This document shows positions 34,850-42,952 of a stretch of DNA of 64,000 bases, one piece after another. Every line of letters starts with the position of its first letter. Within the stretch, counting starts at the first letter, position 1. The stretch is from Butyribacter intestini (GTDB taxonomy: Bacteria; Bacillota; Clostridia; Lachnospirales; Lachnospiraceae): assembly GCA_001414325.1 (NCBI GenBank), contig LLKB01000001.1, positions 124,001-188,000 on the forward strand. Reading direction: 5' to 3'. The notes under the pieces are model-generated. The model was not told the DNA's origin, made no database searches, and saw nothing but the letters and a program-made list of their open reading frames with translations. The position numbers and the translations under genes were made by a program.

Positions 34850-35260
34850 ATGGAAACAAGAGTAGAGAAAACAATAGAAAGACACAATAAAGGATATAAC
34901 TGTGCACAGGCGGTTGCCTGCACATACTGTGACCTTGTCGGAATGGACGAGGAAACAATGTTCAAGGCAACAGAAGCATTAGGACTTGGAATGGGCGGCA
35001 TGGAAGGAACCTGCGGTGCACTTACCGGTGCGTGTGTTGTAGCAGGAATGAAAAAAAGTTGCGGAAACCTTGAAAATCCTGTAAGTAAAGGAGAAACATA
35101 CAGTTATTCAAGACAGATATTAAAAAAATTCCTTGACCAGAACAAAGCCACACGCTGCAAAGACTTAAAAGGTGTGGAAACAGGAGTTGTCTTAAGAAGC
35201 TGCCAGGACTGCATAAGAGATGCTGCAAAGTTTTTGGAAGAAGTAGTGTTTGCCGAGTAA
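34850..35260 (+). CDS. C_GCAxxG_C_C family redox protein
   Basis: The 136-residue protein has an N-terminal GYNCAQAVACTYCD and the signature CGALTGACVVAGMKKSCG, then Cys in CKDL and SCQDCI, as in the C_GCAxxG_C_C family, thought to be redox-active or cofactor-binding. The start is ATG 34850 after AAAGGAAA; the open frame extends to 34586 inside the transporter gene in another frame, which is not coding. Function is not known. Confidence 0.8.
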   Translation: METRVEKTIERHNKGYNCAQAVACTYCDLVGMDEETMFKATEALGLGMGGMEGTCGALTGACVVAGMKKSCGNLENPVSKGETYSYSRQILKKFLDQNKATRCKDLKGVETGVVLRSCQDCIRDAAKFLEEVVFAE

Positions 35261-35446
35261 GTAAATTACAGATATTTTCAGAACTGTTACATTCAGCCAT
35301 AAAATAAATTTCTCTCCCCCTTTAAAAATGATAAAAGTTGTGTTATATTATAAATGAGTACAATTTTTTAGATGAAAATTTTTATCTGAGTTATTATAAA
35401 TAAGGAAAATGAAAATAGTAAATGAAAAAGAAAGGGGATGTTTGAG

Positions 35447-36733
35447 ATGGATACCGCTGTTTATAATCATCTGATGACGCAGTATCGACCAAAAGAGCTG
35501 ACTAAATATGATACACACAAAGCATCAGAACTTAGAAGTGTTGTAAATCAGATTGCTAAAAAAACAAAGACATCTCCGATATATATGGTTAGGCTTACAG
35601 AGGCAAAACAGTCATATGCACTTGGTGTCAAAGAGTCGTCCATGCTTCTTGGGACAGGACTTAAAGAGCTTTCAGACACTTCAGCAGATGGTGTTTTTTC
35701 TAAGAAGAAAGCATATGCATCTGATCCTGAAAAAGTCGGAGTTGAAATAGTAGATGAGGACGAGGAAAAACTTCCCGATGAGTTTTCACTTAAAGTTGAG
35801 AAGCTTGCCACTCCACAGTATAACATTGGAAATCCGGTTTATGGTTCAAGCCAGAGTCTTCCGGGGGGAACATACAAGTTCAGGATAAGTGTTCTTGATG
35901 ATATGTATGATTTTCAGTATAATATTAAAAAAGACTCGGATAATGCGGAAGTTATGAATGGAGTTGCGTCATTTATAAATAAAGCAAATATCGGTCTGAA
36001 TGTTGGAGTCGTTCCAAATGATAGCGATGACAGAGTAAGGATGAATATTGTTTCCGATGCAACGGGAAACAGCGGAGACGAGAGGATATTTACACTCACT
36101 GACAGAAACAGTGACGGAAAGCTGGGGATAGTCGATTATTTTGGATTAAATGAGCAGGAAAAGAGTGCAACAAGTTCAAAATTTTATATGGATGGCGTAG
36201 AAAAGAGTACGCTGGCAAATGAATTTACCATTGGAAAAGCACTCAGGGTATCATTAAAGGGAACAAATATTGACGGTGACGGTATCAGTATCCGGTACAG
36301 ACCCGACAGTGAGAAGATACTTACGAGCCTAAATAAAGTAAAAGATGCTTACAATTATATGATAGAGGGCTCAGATGAGTACGCAAAGATAACAAACAAG
36401 ACATCAAAACTTGCGTCAGAACTTAAATATCTTGTCGAGCCGTTCAAGTCAGAGATGGAATCATGTGGTCTTTTATTTGAAGAAGACGGCACGATGAAAA
36501 TAGATGAATCACTTGCAACTCAGGCGATTAACGATGGAGATATGCAGAAGCTTTTTGCATCAGATTCGGATTTATCAAAACGCCTGCTCGGTAAAAGTGA
36601 GAGTGTAAAACTTGACCCTATGGAGTATGTAGACAAACTTCTTGTCTCATACCCAAACTACACAAAAGAGGGTGTGGGTTACTCCTATATCACTTCGCTT
36701 TATAGCGGAATGTTGTTTAATTACTATTGCTGA
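35447..36733 (+). CDS. FliD-like (flagellar cap-like) protein
   Basis: The 428-residue protein lacks a signal peptide. Its middle and end match the layout of flagellar hook-associated protein 2: a LKVEKLAT segment (core after about 115), ISIRYRPDSEKILTSLNKVK then AYNYMIEGS (linking helices), and LFEEDGTMKIDESLATQAIN then LFASDSD. FliD caps the growing filament. Here the N-terminal coiled coil is unusual and no other flagellar gene is adjacent, so it may be a paralogue. Start ATG 35447 follows AAAGGGG; ATG 35438 is too close to it. Confidence 0.55.
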   Translation: MDTAVYNHLMTQYRPKELTKYDTHKASELRSVVNQIAKKTKTSPIYMVRLTEAKQSYALGVKESSMLLGTGLKELSDTSADGVFSKKKAYASDPEKVGVEIVDEDEEKLPDEFSLKVEKLATPQYNIGNPVYGSSQSLPGGTYKFRISVLDDMYDFQYNIKKDSDNAEVMNGVASFINKANIGLNVGVVPNDSDDRVRMNIVSDATGNSGDERIFTLTDRNSDGKLGIVDYFGLNEQEKSATSSKFYMDGVEKSTLANEFTIGKALRVSLKGTNIDGDGISIRYRPDSEKILTSLNKVKDAYNYMIEGSDEYAKITNKTSKLASELKYLVEPFKSEMESCGLLFEEDGTMKIDESLATQAINDGDMQKLFASDSDLSKRLLGKSESVKLDPMEYVDKLLVSYPNYTKEGVGYSYITSLYSGMLFNYYC

Positions 36734-36753
36734 TTGTCTGGTAAGATACGAAG

Positions 36754-36790
36754 AAAAGCCTCATTACCCTTGGGTGATGGGGCTTTTTTT
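36754..36790. terminator. terminator between convergent genes
   Basis: AAAGCC-TCAT-ACCC pairs with GGGT-ATG-GGCTTT (36755-36787) and is followed by T residues. Confidence 0.8.
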
Positions 36791-36791
36791 G

Positions 36792-37193
36792 TTATTTAAC
36801 TACAGCGTCAGGTGCATCATCATCTGTCTTGTCATTAGAAGAATGGTCAATGGAAATCACGACTTTATGCGGCAGACACACGATAGTCTCGCCCTCATAT
36901 CTTATACTGTGCTTTTTAACACAGGTCTGGTCAGGGCAGTCGGCTTCGGTCATGTCGGCAGTACCGCCGCTTATTTTAAGAACATTTTTACCGCCGTTTA
37001 CTCCATTTATCGTAACGGTCTTGTCAACATCAATGGGATAAGAAGCGGTAACTTTGCCATCAACCTTAACTGTGACAAACTTACCTGATTTATTAAAATA
37101 TAACTTGTAAGCCGCAAAACAAATGACAGCGGCGACGACAACGCATATGATAAGGATAATGTCATTGCGTTTTTTTGTATCTTGTAAATTCAT
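36792..37193 (-). CDS. NusG domain II membrane protein
   Basis: The 133-residue protein has one membrane span (about 12-32) and an extracytoplasmic NusG_II-type domain with CPDQTCVKKHSIRYEGETIV then CLPHKVVI. Members often sit near electron-transport or FMN-related genes and their role is unclear. AAAGGA lies nine bases upstream of the ATG. It converges on the FliD-like gene across a shared terminator. Confidence 0.8.
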   Translation of the reverse strand: MNLQDTKKRNDIILIICVVVAAVICFAAYKLYFNKSGKFVTVKVDGKVTASYPIDVDKTVTINGVNGGKNVLKISGGTADMTEADCPDQTCVKKHSIRYEGETIVCLPHKVVISIDHSSNDKTDDDAPDAVVK

Positions 37194-37222
37194 GTTTAAA
37201 ATCCTTTCATTATAAATAATGG

Positions 37223-37437
37223 TAGGTATTTGCGAAACTAATTGTATGTTGTGTTAATTGCACAGCTATAACAAATAATACCGTCGGCACGCTTTCGCTA
37301 TGTTGTCGTTCGTAGCAGTACATAAATCAGCAAAAAACGCTGCCATTAAGTGCTGACGACGACAAAAATGCCGACTAACATTATTTGTTATATCTGCACA
37401 ATTTAATCAAGGTTTATGATAGTTTCGCAAATGCCTA
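37223..37437. repeat. family C MITE-like inverted-repeat element, long form
   Basis: The ends are 18-bp inverted repeats, TAGGTATTTGCGAAACTA (37223-37240) and TAGTTTCGCAAATGCCTA (37420-37437), with one mismatch. Inside, AATTGCACAGCTATAACAAA mirrors TTTGTTATATCTGCACAATT, and GTCGGCA mirrors TGCCGAC. The 215 bp can fold into one long hairpin. No open frame is present. Shorter relatives are at 41429 and 47954. Confidence 0.8.
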
Positions 37438-37804
37438 TAATAAGTAGATAGGTGCTTGGTGATTGCAAAACTACTTATATATCGTGTTAATTGCAAAAAA
37501 ATAGCAAATACTATTTTATATATTGAGTGTATAACAAAAAGCAAGTATTATTATATACAAAAAAATATCTATATAAAAGTGTAAAAGAAAAAAATTATAC
37601 TAAAAAGATAAAAATAATCGTTACTGTTCATACATAAACTTCTCATTATCTGTTAAGTGAAATACTGACAAATGAGTTTGTAATATTAAAGTATATATAA
37701 AAGCAGATACAAAAAATATAAAACATTTTAATAATATAACATTTAGTATTTATTAGAAAATATGTAAAAATATACCACAATCCATTCTAAGCGTCCGTGA
37801 ACTA
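37438..37804. other. AT-rich spacer with a family C fragment
   Basis: A partial family C copy, GGTGATTGCAAAACTA with TCGTGTTAATTGCA, lies at about 37458-37495. The remainder is very AT-rich and shows no gene, terminator or promoter that can be defended. Confidence 0.4.
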
Positions 37805-38065
37805 GTTGTAACAGTTCAGCCTTGCATTTCTTACATTCATAAACCTGCCAGCGAGCTGACAGTCGCTGCTTTGCAGCTTTTGTTTATTTACGCGAAAGTA
37901 AAGTGAGGATGGAACAAATAAATTTGTTCCATCTGAGCGCACTCGCGAGGGCTTTGCCCTCCTTTCAGAAATGAAAGGCTATTCTACCATAAAAAGGTAC
38001 TTAACAATACAATGAACAAGCTCATTGTATTGCCAATTATCTTTTTATGGCTGAACTGTTACAAC
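37805..38065. repeat. family A palindromic element, long form
   Basis: Perfect 17-bp inverted ends, GTTGTAACAGTTCAGCC (37805-37821) and GGCTGAACTGTTACAAC (38049-38065). Internal palindromes include GGAACAAAT/ATTTGTTCC, GAGGGC/GCCCTC and CAATACAATGA/TCATTGTATTG. The 261 bp contain no gene. It lies just before the promoter of the rpmG operon. Confidence 0.85.
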
Positions 38066-38090
38066 CAGTTACAAATTCCCCAAAAACCAC

Positions 38091-38120
38091 TTGACGAGGG
38101 GTGCATTTTTGTGATATATT
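38091..38120 (+). promoter_or_regulatory. promoter of the rpmG-secE-nusG-rplK-rplA operon
   Basis: TTGACG (38091-38096) and TATATT (38115-38120), 18 bp apart, 25 bp after the family A element. Confidence 0.6.
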
Positions 38121-38249
38121 TGATAAGCGATGTAACAGGTCTTTTTTTTATGCCTAAAATTCTTTAGCGATATTAAGAAAAAGGTCATGGTAAAAAGCCA
38201 TGAAAACAGAACTAATCGTAACACAAAATATTATATGGAGGTGAAACCT

Positions 38250-38399
38250 GTGAGAGTAAAAATTACATTAGCATGTACAGAATGTAAGCAGCGTAACTAT
38301 GATACTACTAAGGAAAAGAGAAATCATCCTGACAGAATGGAAACAAAGAAGTATTGCAGATTCTGTAGAAAGCACACAATGCACAAAGAGACAAAATAA
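38250..38399 (+). CDS. rpmG: 50S ribosomal protein L33
   Basis: The 49-residue zinc-binding form has CTEC and CRFC. The start is GTG 38250, five bases after GGAGGTGA; the frame extends upstream to 38187 but without support. L33 sits near the E site of the large subunit. Two cysteine pairs mark the zinc-dependent paralogue. First gene of the secE-nusG operon, a common clostridial order. Confidence 0.93.
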   Translation: MRVKITLACTECKQRNYDTTKEKRNHPDRMETKKYCRFCRKHTMHKETK

Positions 38400-38445
38400 G
38401 TCTTAGTAAATATGCAAGCAATGCTTGTTACAGTAGGAGGCAGTT

Positions 38446-38763
38446 ATGGGAGATTCCGAAAACAAAGAAGTATTACAGAACGAAGCAGTTGCAGAAAATA
38501 AACAGGCAGACAATGCTGTTGATACAAAAAAAGCAGACAAGCCTGTAAAAGATAAATCTGCAACAGATAAATCTGTGAGAAAAAAAGGTGGTTTTTTCCG
38601 TTCATTAAAGTCAGAGTTCAAGAAAATCGTATGGCCTGACAAGGAGACAACCATCAAAGAAACTACTGCGGTAGTTATTGTAACAGTTATTTTGGGCGCA
38701 ATCATTGCTCTGCTTGATTTTGTTATCAAGACAGGCCTTGATAAGATTATTCAGATGGGTTAA
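38446..38763 (+). CDS. secE: preprotein translocase subunit SecE
   Basis: The 105-residue protein has a charged N-terminal extension of about 50 residues rich in Lys and Asp, then the SecE core FRSLKSEFKKIVWPDKETT and one membrane span (about 75-97). It binds SecY in the translocon. AGGAGG lies before the ATG; nusG starts 11 bp later. Confidence 0.93.
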   Translation: MGDSENKEVLQNEAVAENKQADNAVDTKKADKPVKDKSATDKSVRKKGGFFRSLKSEFKKIVWPDKETTIKETTAVVIVTVILGAIIALLDFVIKTGLDKIIQMG

Positions 38764-38774
38764 GGTGATAGATT

Positions 38775-39299
38775 ATGGCAGATACAGAAGCGCGTTGGTA
38801 TGTGGCTCATACTTATTCAGGGTATGAGAATAAAGTAAAAGCAGACATAGAGAATACTATCGTAAATCGTAATCTTCAAGATCAGATTTTAGAGGTATAT
38901 GTACCTATGCAAGAGGTTGAAAGGGAAGGAAAGGACAGCAAAAAGCTTGTTCAGCAGAAAATGTTCCCTGCATATGTTTTGATAAAGATGTTTATGAATG
39001 ATGATACATGGTATGTTGTCAGAAATACTCGCGGTGTTACAGGATTCGTTGGTCCGGGATCAAAGCCGGTTCCACTTACGGATGAGGAAGTGGCAAGCAT
39101 GGGACTTATGAGTTCGGTAGCTGAAGCTCCATTTAGCATAGGCGATTCTGTAATCGTCACATCGGGCATCTGGGAAGATACGGTTGGTATTGTTCGCCAG
39201 ATAGATCTCAAGAACAAAACAGTCACGATAAATATTGATATGTTTGGTCGTGAGACACCAACTGAATTGAGCTTTAATGATGTAAAAGTTTGTGACTAA
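38775..39299 (+). CDS. nusG: transcription elongation/termination factor NusG
   Basis: The 174-residue protein has the NGN domain (WYVAHTYSGYENKVK...VRNTRGVTGFVGPG) and a C-terminal KOW domain (SIGDSVIVTSGIWEDTVG). It couples RNA polymerase to pausing and to the ribosome. Typical length and position. Confidence 0.95.
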   Translation: MADTEARWYVAHTYSGYENKVKADIENTIVNRNLQDQILEVYVPMQEVEREGKDSKKLVQQKMFPAYVLIKMFMNDDTWYVVRNTRGVTGFVGPGSKPVPLTDEEVASMGLMSSVAEAPFSIGDSVIVTSGIWEDTVGIVRQIDLKNKTVTINIDMFGRETPTELSFNDVKVCD

Positions 39300-39359
39300 T
39301 TAAAGCAATGCAGTTTCAGATTGTTACCATGTATTTATTATTTAGGAGGTAAATTAAAA

Positions 39360-39785
39360 ATGGCTAAGAAAGTCGAAGGATATATTAAATTACAGATTCC
39401 TGCAGCAAAGGCAACACCAGCACCACCTGTTGGTCCTGCTCTTGGTCAGCACGGAGTTAATATCGTACAGTTCACAAAGGAGTTCAATGCTAAGACGGCT
39501 GGACAGGAAGGAATGATTATTCCTGTTGTTATCACTGTATATCAGGATAAGAGCTTCAGCTTCATCACAAAGACTCCACCGGCAGCAGTTCTTATAAAGA
39601 AAGCTTGTAACATCCAGTCTGGTTCAGGTGTTCCTAACAAGACTAAGGTTGCTACAATCACAAAGGCACAGGTCCAGGAAATTGCTGAGACAAAGATGCC
39701 TGACTTAAATGCTGCAAACCTTGAAGCTGCTATGAGCATGATCGCTGGTACAGCACGCAGCATGGGTGTTACTGTAGAGGAATAA
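39360..39785 (+). CDS. rplK: 50S ribosomal protein L11
   Basis: The 141-residue protein has the L11 signature [20 protein letters not shown] near the start. It forms the GTPase-associated centre of the ribosome. The start is ATG 39360 after AGGAGG, not the upstream codon at 39321. Confidence 0.96.
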   Translation: MAKKVEGYIKLQIPAAKATPAPPVGPALGQHGVNIVQFTKEFNAKTAGQEGMIIPVVITVYQDKSFSFITKTPPAAVLIKKACNIQSGSGVPNKTKVATITKAQVQEIAETKMPDLNAANLEAAMSMIAGTARSMGVTVEE

Positions 39786-39850
39786 TAAGCAAAAATCAGG
39801 TATAATATTTAAAAAGAATATCGCATAGGAAGATTTGTTATAGATTGAAC

Positions 39851-39914
39851 GTTGTGGGAGGCGACATACATAAAATTCCGGTATGTCTTAGAACCCGCCG
39901 TTACTACCACCAGG
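39851..39914 (+). promoter_or_regulatory. structured leader before rplA, possible L1 autoregulatory site
   Basis: Three nested pairings are visible in the 142-bp rplK-rplA spacer: GTGG with CCAC, GGCG (39860-39863) with CGCC (39896-39899), and GACATAC (39863-39869) with GTATGTC (39881-39887). L1 is known to repress its own operon by binding an RNA that mimics its rRNA site. The assignment here is from position and structure only. Confidence 0.4.
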
Positions 39915-39927
39915 AGGTTTTATTATT

Positions 39928-40620
39928 ATGAAAAGAGGAAAGAAATATGTAGAGGCTGCTAAGTTGTACGATAAGACTCAGCAGTATGATGTTGCAGAAG
40001 CAGTAGGTATTGTAAAGAAAACTTCTACAGCAAAGTTTGATGAGACAGTTGAAGCTCATATCAGACTTGGTGTAGACGGACGTCATGCAGATCAGCAGAT
40101 TCGTGGTGCCGTTGTATTACCACACGGAACAGGAAAGAAAGTAAGAGTTCTTGTTTTCGCTAAGGGTGACAAGGTAGACGAAGCATTAGCAGCAGGTGCT
40201 GATTATGCAGGTGGCGAGGAACTCGTACCAAAGATTCAGAACGATGGATGGTTTGAGTTTGATGTAGTTGTAGCTACTCCTGACATGATGGGTGTTGTTG
40301 GTCGTCTTGGTCGTGTACTTGGACCAAAGGGCTTAATGCCAAACCCTAAGGCTGGAACAGTTACGATGGATGTAACAAAAGCCGTAAACGATATCAAAGC
40401 AGGTAAGATCGAGTACAGACTTGACAAGGCTAATATCGTTCATGTTCCTGTAGGAAAAGTATCTTTCACTGAAGAGCAGCTTACAGACAATGTAAACACA
40501 TTGATCGCAGCTATCACAAAGGCTAAGCCGGCTTCAGCAAAGGGTCAGTACTACAGAAGCTTTACACTTGCTTCTACAATGGGACCTGGAGTTAAACTTA
40601 ATGTAGCTAAACTTGTTTAA
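39928..40620 (+). CDS. rplA: 50S ribosomal protein L1
   Basis: The 230-residue protein has the L1 signature [20 protein letters not shown] and the first and last segments of domain I. It binds the stalk near the E site. AGGAGG precedes the ATG. The operon ends here with a terminator, so rplJ and rplL are not adjacent, unlike in many relatives. Confidence 0.96.
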   Translation: MKRGKKYVEAAKLYDKTQQYDVAEAVGIVKKTSTAKFDETVEAHIRLGVDGRHADQQIRGAVVLPHGTGKKVRVLVFAKGDKVDEALAAGADYAGGEELVPKIQNDGWFEFDVVVATPDMMGVVGRLGRVLGPKGLMPNPKAGTVTMDVTKAVNDIKAGKIEYRLDKANIVHVPVGKVSFTEEQLTDNVNTLIAAITKAKPASAKGQYYRSFTLASTMGPGVKLNVAKLV

Positions 40621-40676
40621 TTATAAACAGATTTGAGCGTGCATGGGTTTTGATACCAAAAAAGCATATTTAATAT

Positions 40677-40730
40677 AAAAAAGTACCATCGGGACAGACG
40701 GGTAAGTGGTCGTCCTGATGGTACTTTTTT
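40677..40730. terminator. terminator of the rpmG-rplA operon
   Basis: AAAAAAGTACCATC (40677-40690) pairs with GATGGTACTTTTTT (40717-40730), plus inner GGGAC with GTCCT. Confidence 0.9.
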
Positions 40731-40877
40731 GTTGAGACAAAAGTAAATGATGTATTTTTGACTTTAGCCGGAAAGTAAGCAAAATCTGAAAGCGATTGGT
40801 ACTTTTTGAATGAAATCCAATAAGATAAACGAGTCCCAAAAACTTCCAATATTTGTTTTAAATTTTAACTTAATAAC

Positions 40878-41393
40878 CTACAATGTCACATCTATGCGGT
40901 TTGATGCACGGTAAATTTTGTTTGCATAGAAGTTTATTTTTTTCGTAAATTCACTGTCTTCTGAGAATAATTTACCAATTTTGGCAGGTTTAGTTTCCAT
41001 AAGTTTATCCTCGTCCAGTTTGAGCTTGCCTGATGCCGATATTGTAATTCCAATATCAGAAAGAGCCTTTTCCTGGTCTTTTGTAAGACTTTTGATAAAT
41101 TTTTCAGGATGCGATATATCATACTCGTTTGATGAGCCCGAACTTTCCATAAGATTGTTGTAAGCATTTACAAAGGATTTTACGGTGTAAAATATATCAT
41201 TGCCGTTGTCCGGTGAAAAATCCATTTTACGAAGTGTTTTTGAAATCTTTGTCATTGCACTTGAGTCTGCTTTAGCGAGTTTATTTGTTTTATATGAAGC
41301 ACGCTGTTCACTTTTTGAAGCATTTCTGTCAATCGAGTAGAAATCACGAAAATACATATCATATGACTTTGTAATTGAATAATCTATAGCCAT
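40878..41393 (-). CDS. short FliD-like protein
   Basis: The 171-residue protein resembles the end of FliD-type proteins: FVNAYNNLMESSGSSNEYD, ITISASGKLKLDEDKLME and IGKLFSEDSEFTKKI. Compare the larger FliD-like protein at 35447. It lacks the N-terminal half. No signal peptide. AAGGAGGA precedes the ATG on the minus strand. It might be a truncated paralogue or a small relative with its own role. Confidence 0.5.
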   Translation of the reverse strand: MAIDYSITKSYDMYFRDFYSIDRNASKSEQRASYKTNKLAKADSSAMTKISKTLRKMDFSPDNGNDIFYTVKSFVNAYNNLMESSGSSNEYDISHPEKFIKSLTKDQEKALSDIGITISASGKLKLDEDKLMETKPAKIGKLFSEDSEFTKKINFYANKIYRASNRIDVTL

Positions 41394-41428
41394 GTGTAAA
41401 TCCTCCTTATATGATTAAAAAATAAATA

Positions 41429-41492
41429 GTCATTTGCAAAACCAATTATATGCTGTGTTAATTTCAGTTTTTGATAGTTTCGCAATCACCTG
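41429..41492. repeat. family C repeat, short form
   Basis: CATTTGCAAAACCAA at the left and TTGATAGTTTCGCAATCACC at the right are imperfect inverted ends around ATTATATGCTGTGTTAATT. It lies in the 338-bp spacer 41394-41731, with the promoter at 41644. Confidence 0.6.
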
Positions 41493-41643
41493 TTAAAAAT
41501 TTCAATAAAATGCAAAATATAACCTATATATAATATCGGAGAAGTCATGCTATAAGTTTACCATTGATGTAGATATGCATTGTGCATATGGCGGGCATAA
41601 ATAGCATACAAGTGTATGGTGTCGAAAAAACGCAGTTTTGCAC

Positions 41644-41671
41644 TTGCAAGAATGTGTTAAATGTATATAAT
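41644..41671 (+). promoter_or_regulatory. promoter of the DUF2156 gene
   Basis: TTGCAA (41644-41649) and TATAAT (41666-41671), 16 bp apart. Confidence 0.55.
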
Positions 41672-41731
41672 AGTAGGATGCAGGGATAAAATAATATAGA
41701 AATTTACCAGTAACCGGAAATGGAGATTAGA

Positions 41732-42625
41732 ATGATTTTTAGAGATATAGAACTTAGTGACAGGGATTGGCTTGACAAAAAGTTCAGGGAAGATAATAAA
41801 AAAGCCTGCGAGTTTTGTTTTGCCAACAATTATTTATGGAGAAAATATTTTCCGACCCAGATAGCCACGGAGGGCGATTGTGTCATTTTGAGATATTATG
41901 CCGAGAATGATGCTATGTATGTTTTTCCTATTGGAAACGGAGATAAAAAGAAAGCATTGGAGCAGTTGTTTTTATATGGTCAGGCTAAGGGAGAGCAGAT
42001 ACACCTTTATGGACTGCTCGATTACGAAGTTGAACAGCTTAAGGAGTGGTATCCGAAACACTTCAGATACGAGGCTGACAGGGATATGTTTGATTATATC
42101 TACGAGACAGAGCATCTTGCAAATCTCTCAGGAAAGAAATTTCATGGGAAGAGAAATCATATTGCGAGATTTATGGATGATGATGACTGGGAATATGAAA
42201 AGCTTAACAGTGAAAATGTACATGAATGCATAGATATGAACAATAACTGGATTCAGAAAAAGTATGATGATGATGCATGGAGTCAGGAAGTGCAGGATGA
42301 ATATGATGTTGTAAAAGGTGCACTGATTGATTATAAAAGGCTTGGACTTGTCGGCGGTGTGCTGAAAAAATATGGCGAGGTCGTTGCATTTGAGATTGGT
42401 GAGCCGTTAAATGATGATACATTTGTTGTTCATTTTGAAAAGGCATACGCTGATGTTCAGGGTGCATACCCTATGATAAATAAACAATTTGTATTGCATG
42501 AATGTCAGGGTTATAAATATGTAAACAGAGAGGAAGATGATGGAGAAGAAGGCTTAAGAAAAGCAAAACTTTCCTATCACCCGGACATATTACTAGAGAA
42601 ATACAACGCCTACAAAATCGGGTGA
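41732..42625 (+). CDS. DUF2156 / phosphatidylglycerol lysyltransferase-like GNAT protein
   Basis: The 297-residue protein has the DUF2156 pattern: FANNYLWRKYFPTQIA, GKKFHGKRNHIARFM, and VVHFEKAYADVQGAYPMINK, a double GNAT-like fold related to the catalytic part of MprF but without membrane segments. It probably transfers an aminoacyl or acyl group; substrate unknown. ATG 41732 follows GGAG with six bases; ATG 41720 lacks a site. An inverted repeat, TATCACCCG with CGGGTGATA, brackets the last codons. Confidence 0.75.
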   Translation: MIFRDIELSDRDWLDKKFREDNKKACEFCFANNYLWRKYFPTQIATEGDCVILRYYAENDAMYVFPIGNGDKKKALEQLFLYGQAKGEQIHLYGLLDYEVEQLKEWYPKHFRYEADRDMFDYIYETEHLANLSGKKFHGKRNHIARFMDDDDWEYEKLNSENVHECIDMNNNWIQKKYDDDAWSQEVQDEYDVVKGALIDYKRLGLVGGVLKKYGEVVAFEIGEPLNDDTFVVHFEKAYADVQGAYPMINKQFVLHECQGYKYVNREEDDGEEGLRKAKLSYHPDILLEKYNAYKIG

Positions 42626-42769
42626 TAGTCTTATAAATTTACCTGAGAAAATGTATATTTTTGCAAGCCGATTGCATCCGAAAAAAGAAGAAAAATGTAA
42701 TATTTTACAAAAACTTGTCTTATTTTACAAAAGGGGTGCAATTTCTGAAAAAATATGTATAATAATAAT

Positions 42770-42895
42770 TGTCAGAGAGATAAGATATAAAAATCTGACA
42801 TATAAATAAGCTAATGACATAGTTGCAACAGAGCAACGAAGAGATATACCCCTCAACCCCACCCCATTGGATCAAACCAATGGGGACTCTTTTTT
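42770..42895 (+). ncRNA. candidate small RNA with C-rich segment and terminator
   Basis: A TATAAT at 42758-42763 (with a weak GTGCAA -35, 16 bp upstream) precedes about 125 bases without a gene. TGTCAGA (42770-42776) pairs with TCTGACA (42794-42800), and GTTGC with GCAAC (42822-42837). Then comes an unpaired C-rich run, ACCCCTCAACCCCACC, and a terminator CCCCATTGG (42862-42870) with CCAATGGGG (42877-42885) and six T. The C-rich run could pair with Shine-Dalgarno sequences. It could instead be only the terminator of the upstream gene. Confidence 0.45.
42862..42895 (+). terminator. strong intrinsic terminator
   Basis: Perfect 9-bp stem CCCCATTGG/CCAATGGGG with loop ATCAAA, then ACTC and TTTTTT. 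Confidence 0.9.
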
Positions 42896-42952
42896 ATACG
42901 AGCAATTCGTTATACGAACATTTCGTTATACATATGAGTGAAGGGTGTATGA

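Noticed and set aside
39786-39927. L10 (rplJ) leader
   Set aside because: rplJ and rplL are not downstream, and the usual L10 leader consensus is not seen; an L1 site is more consistent with position.
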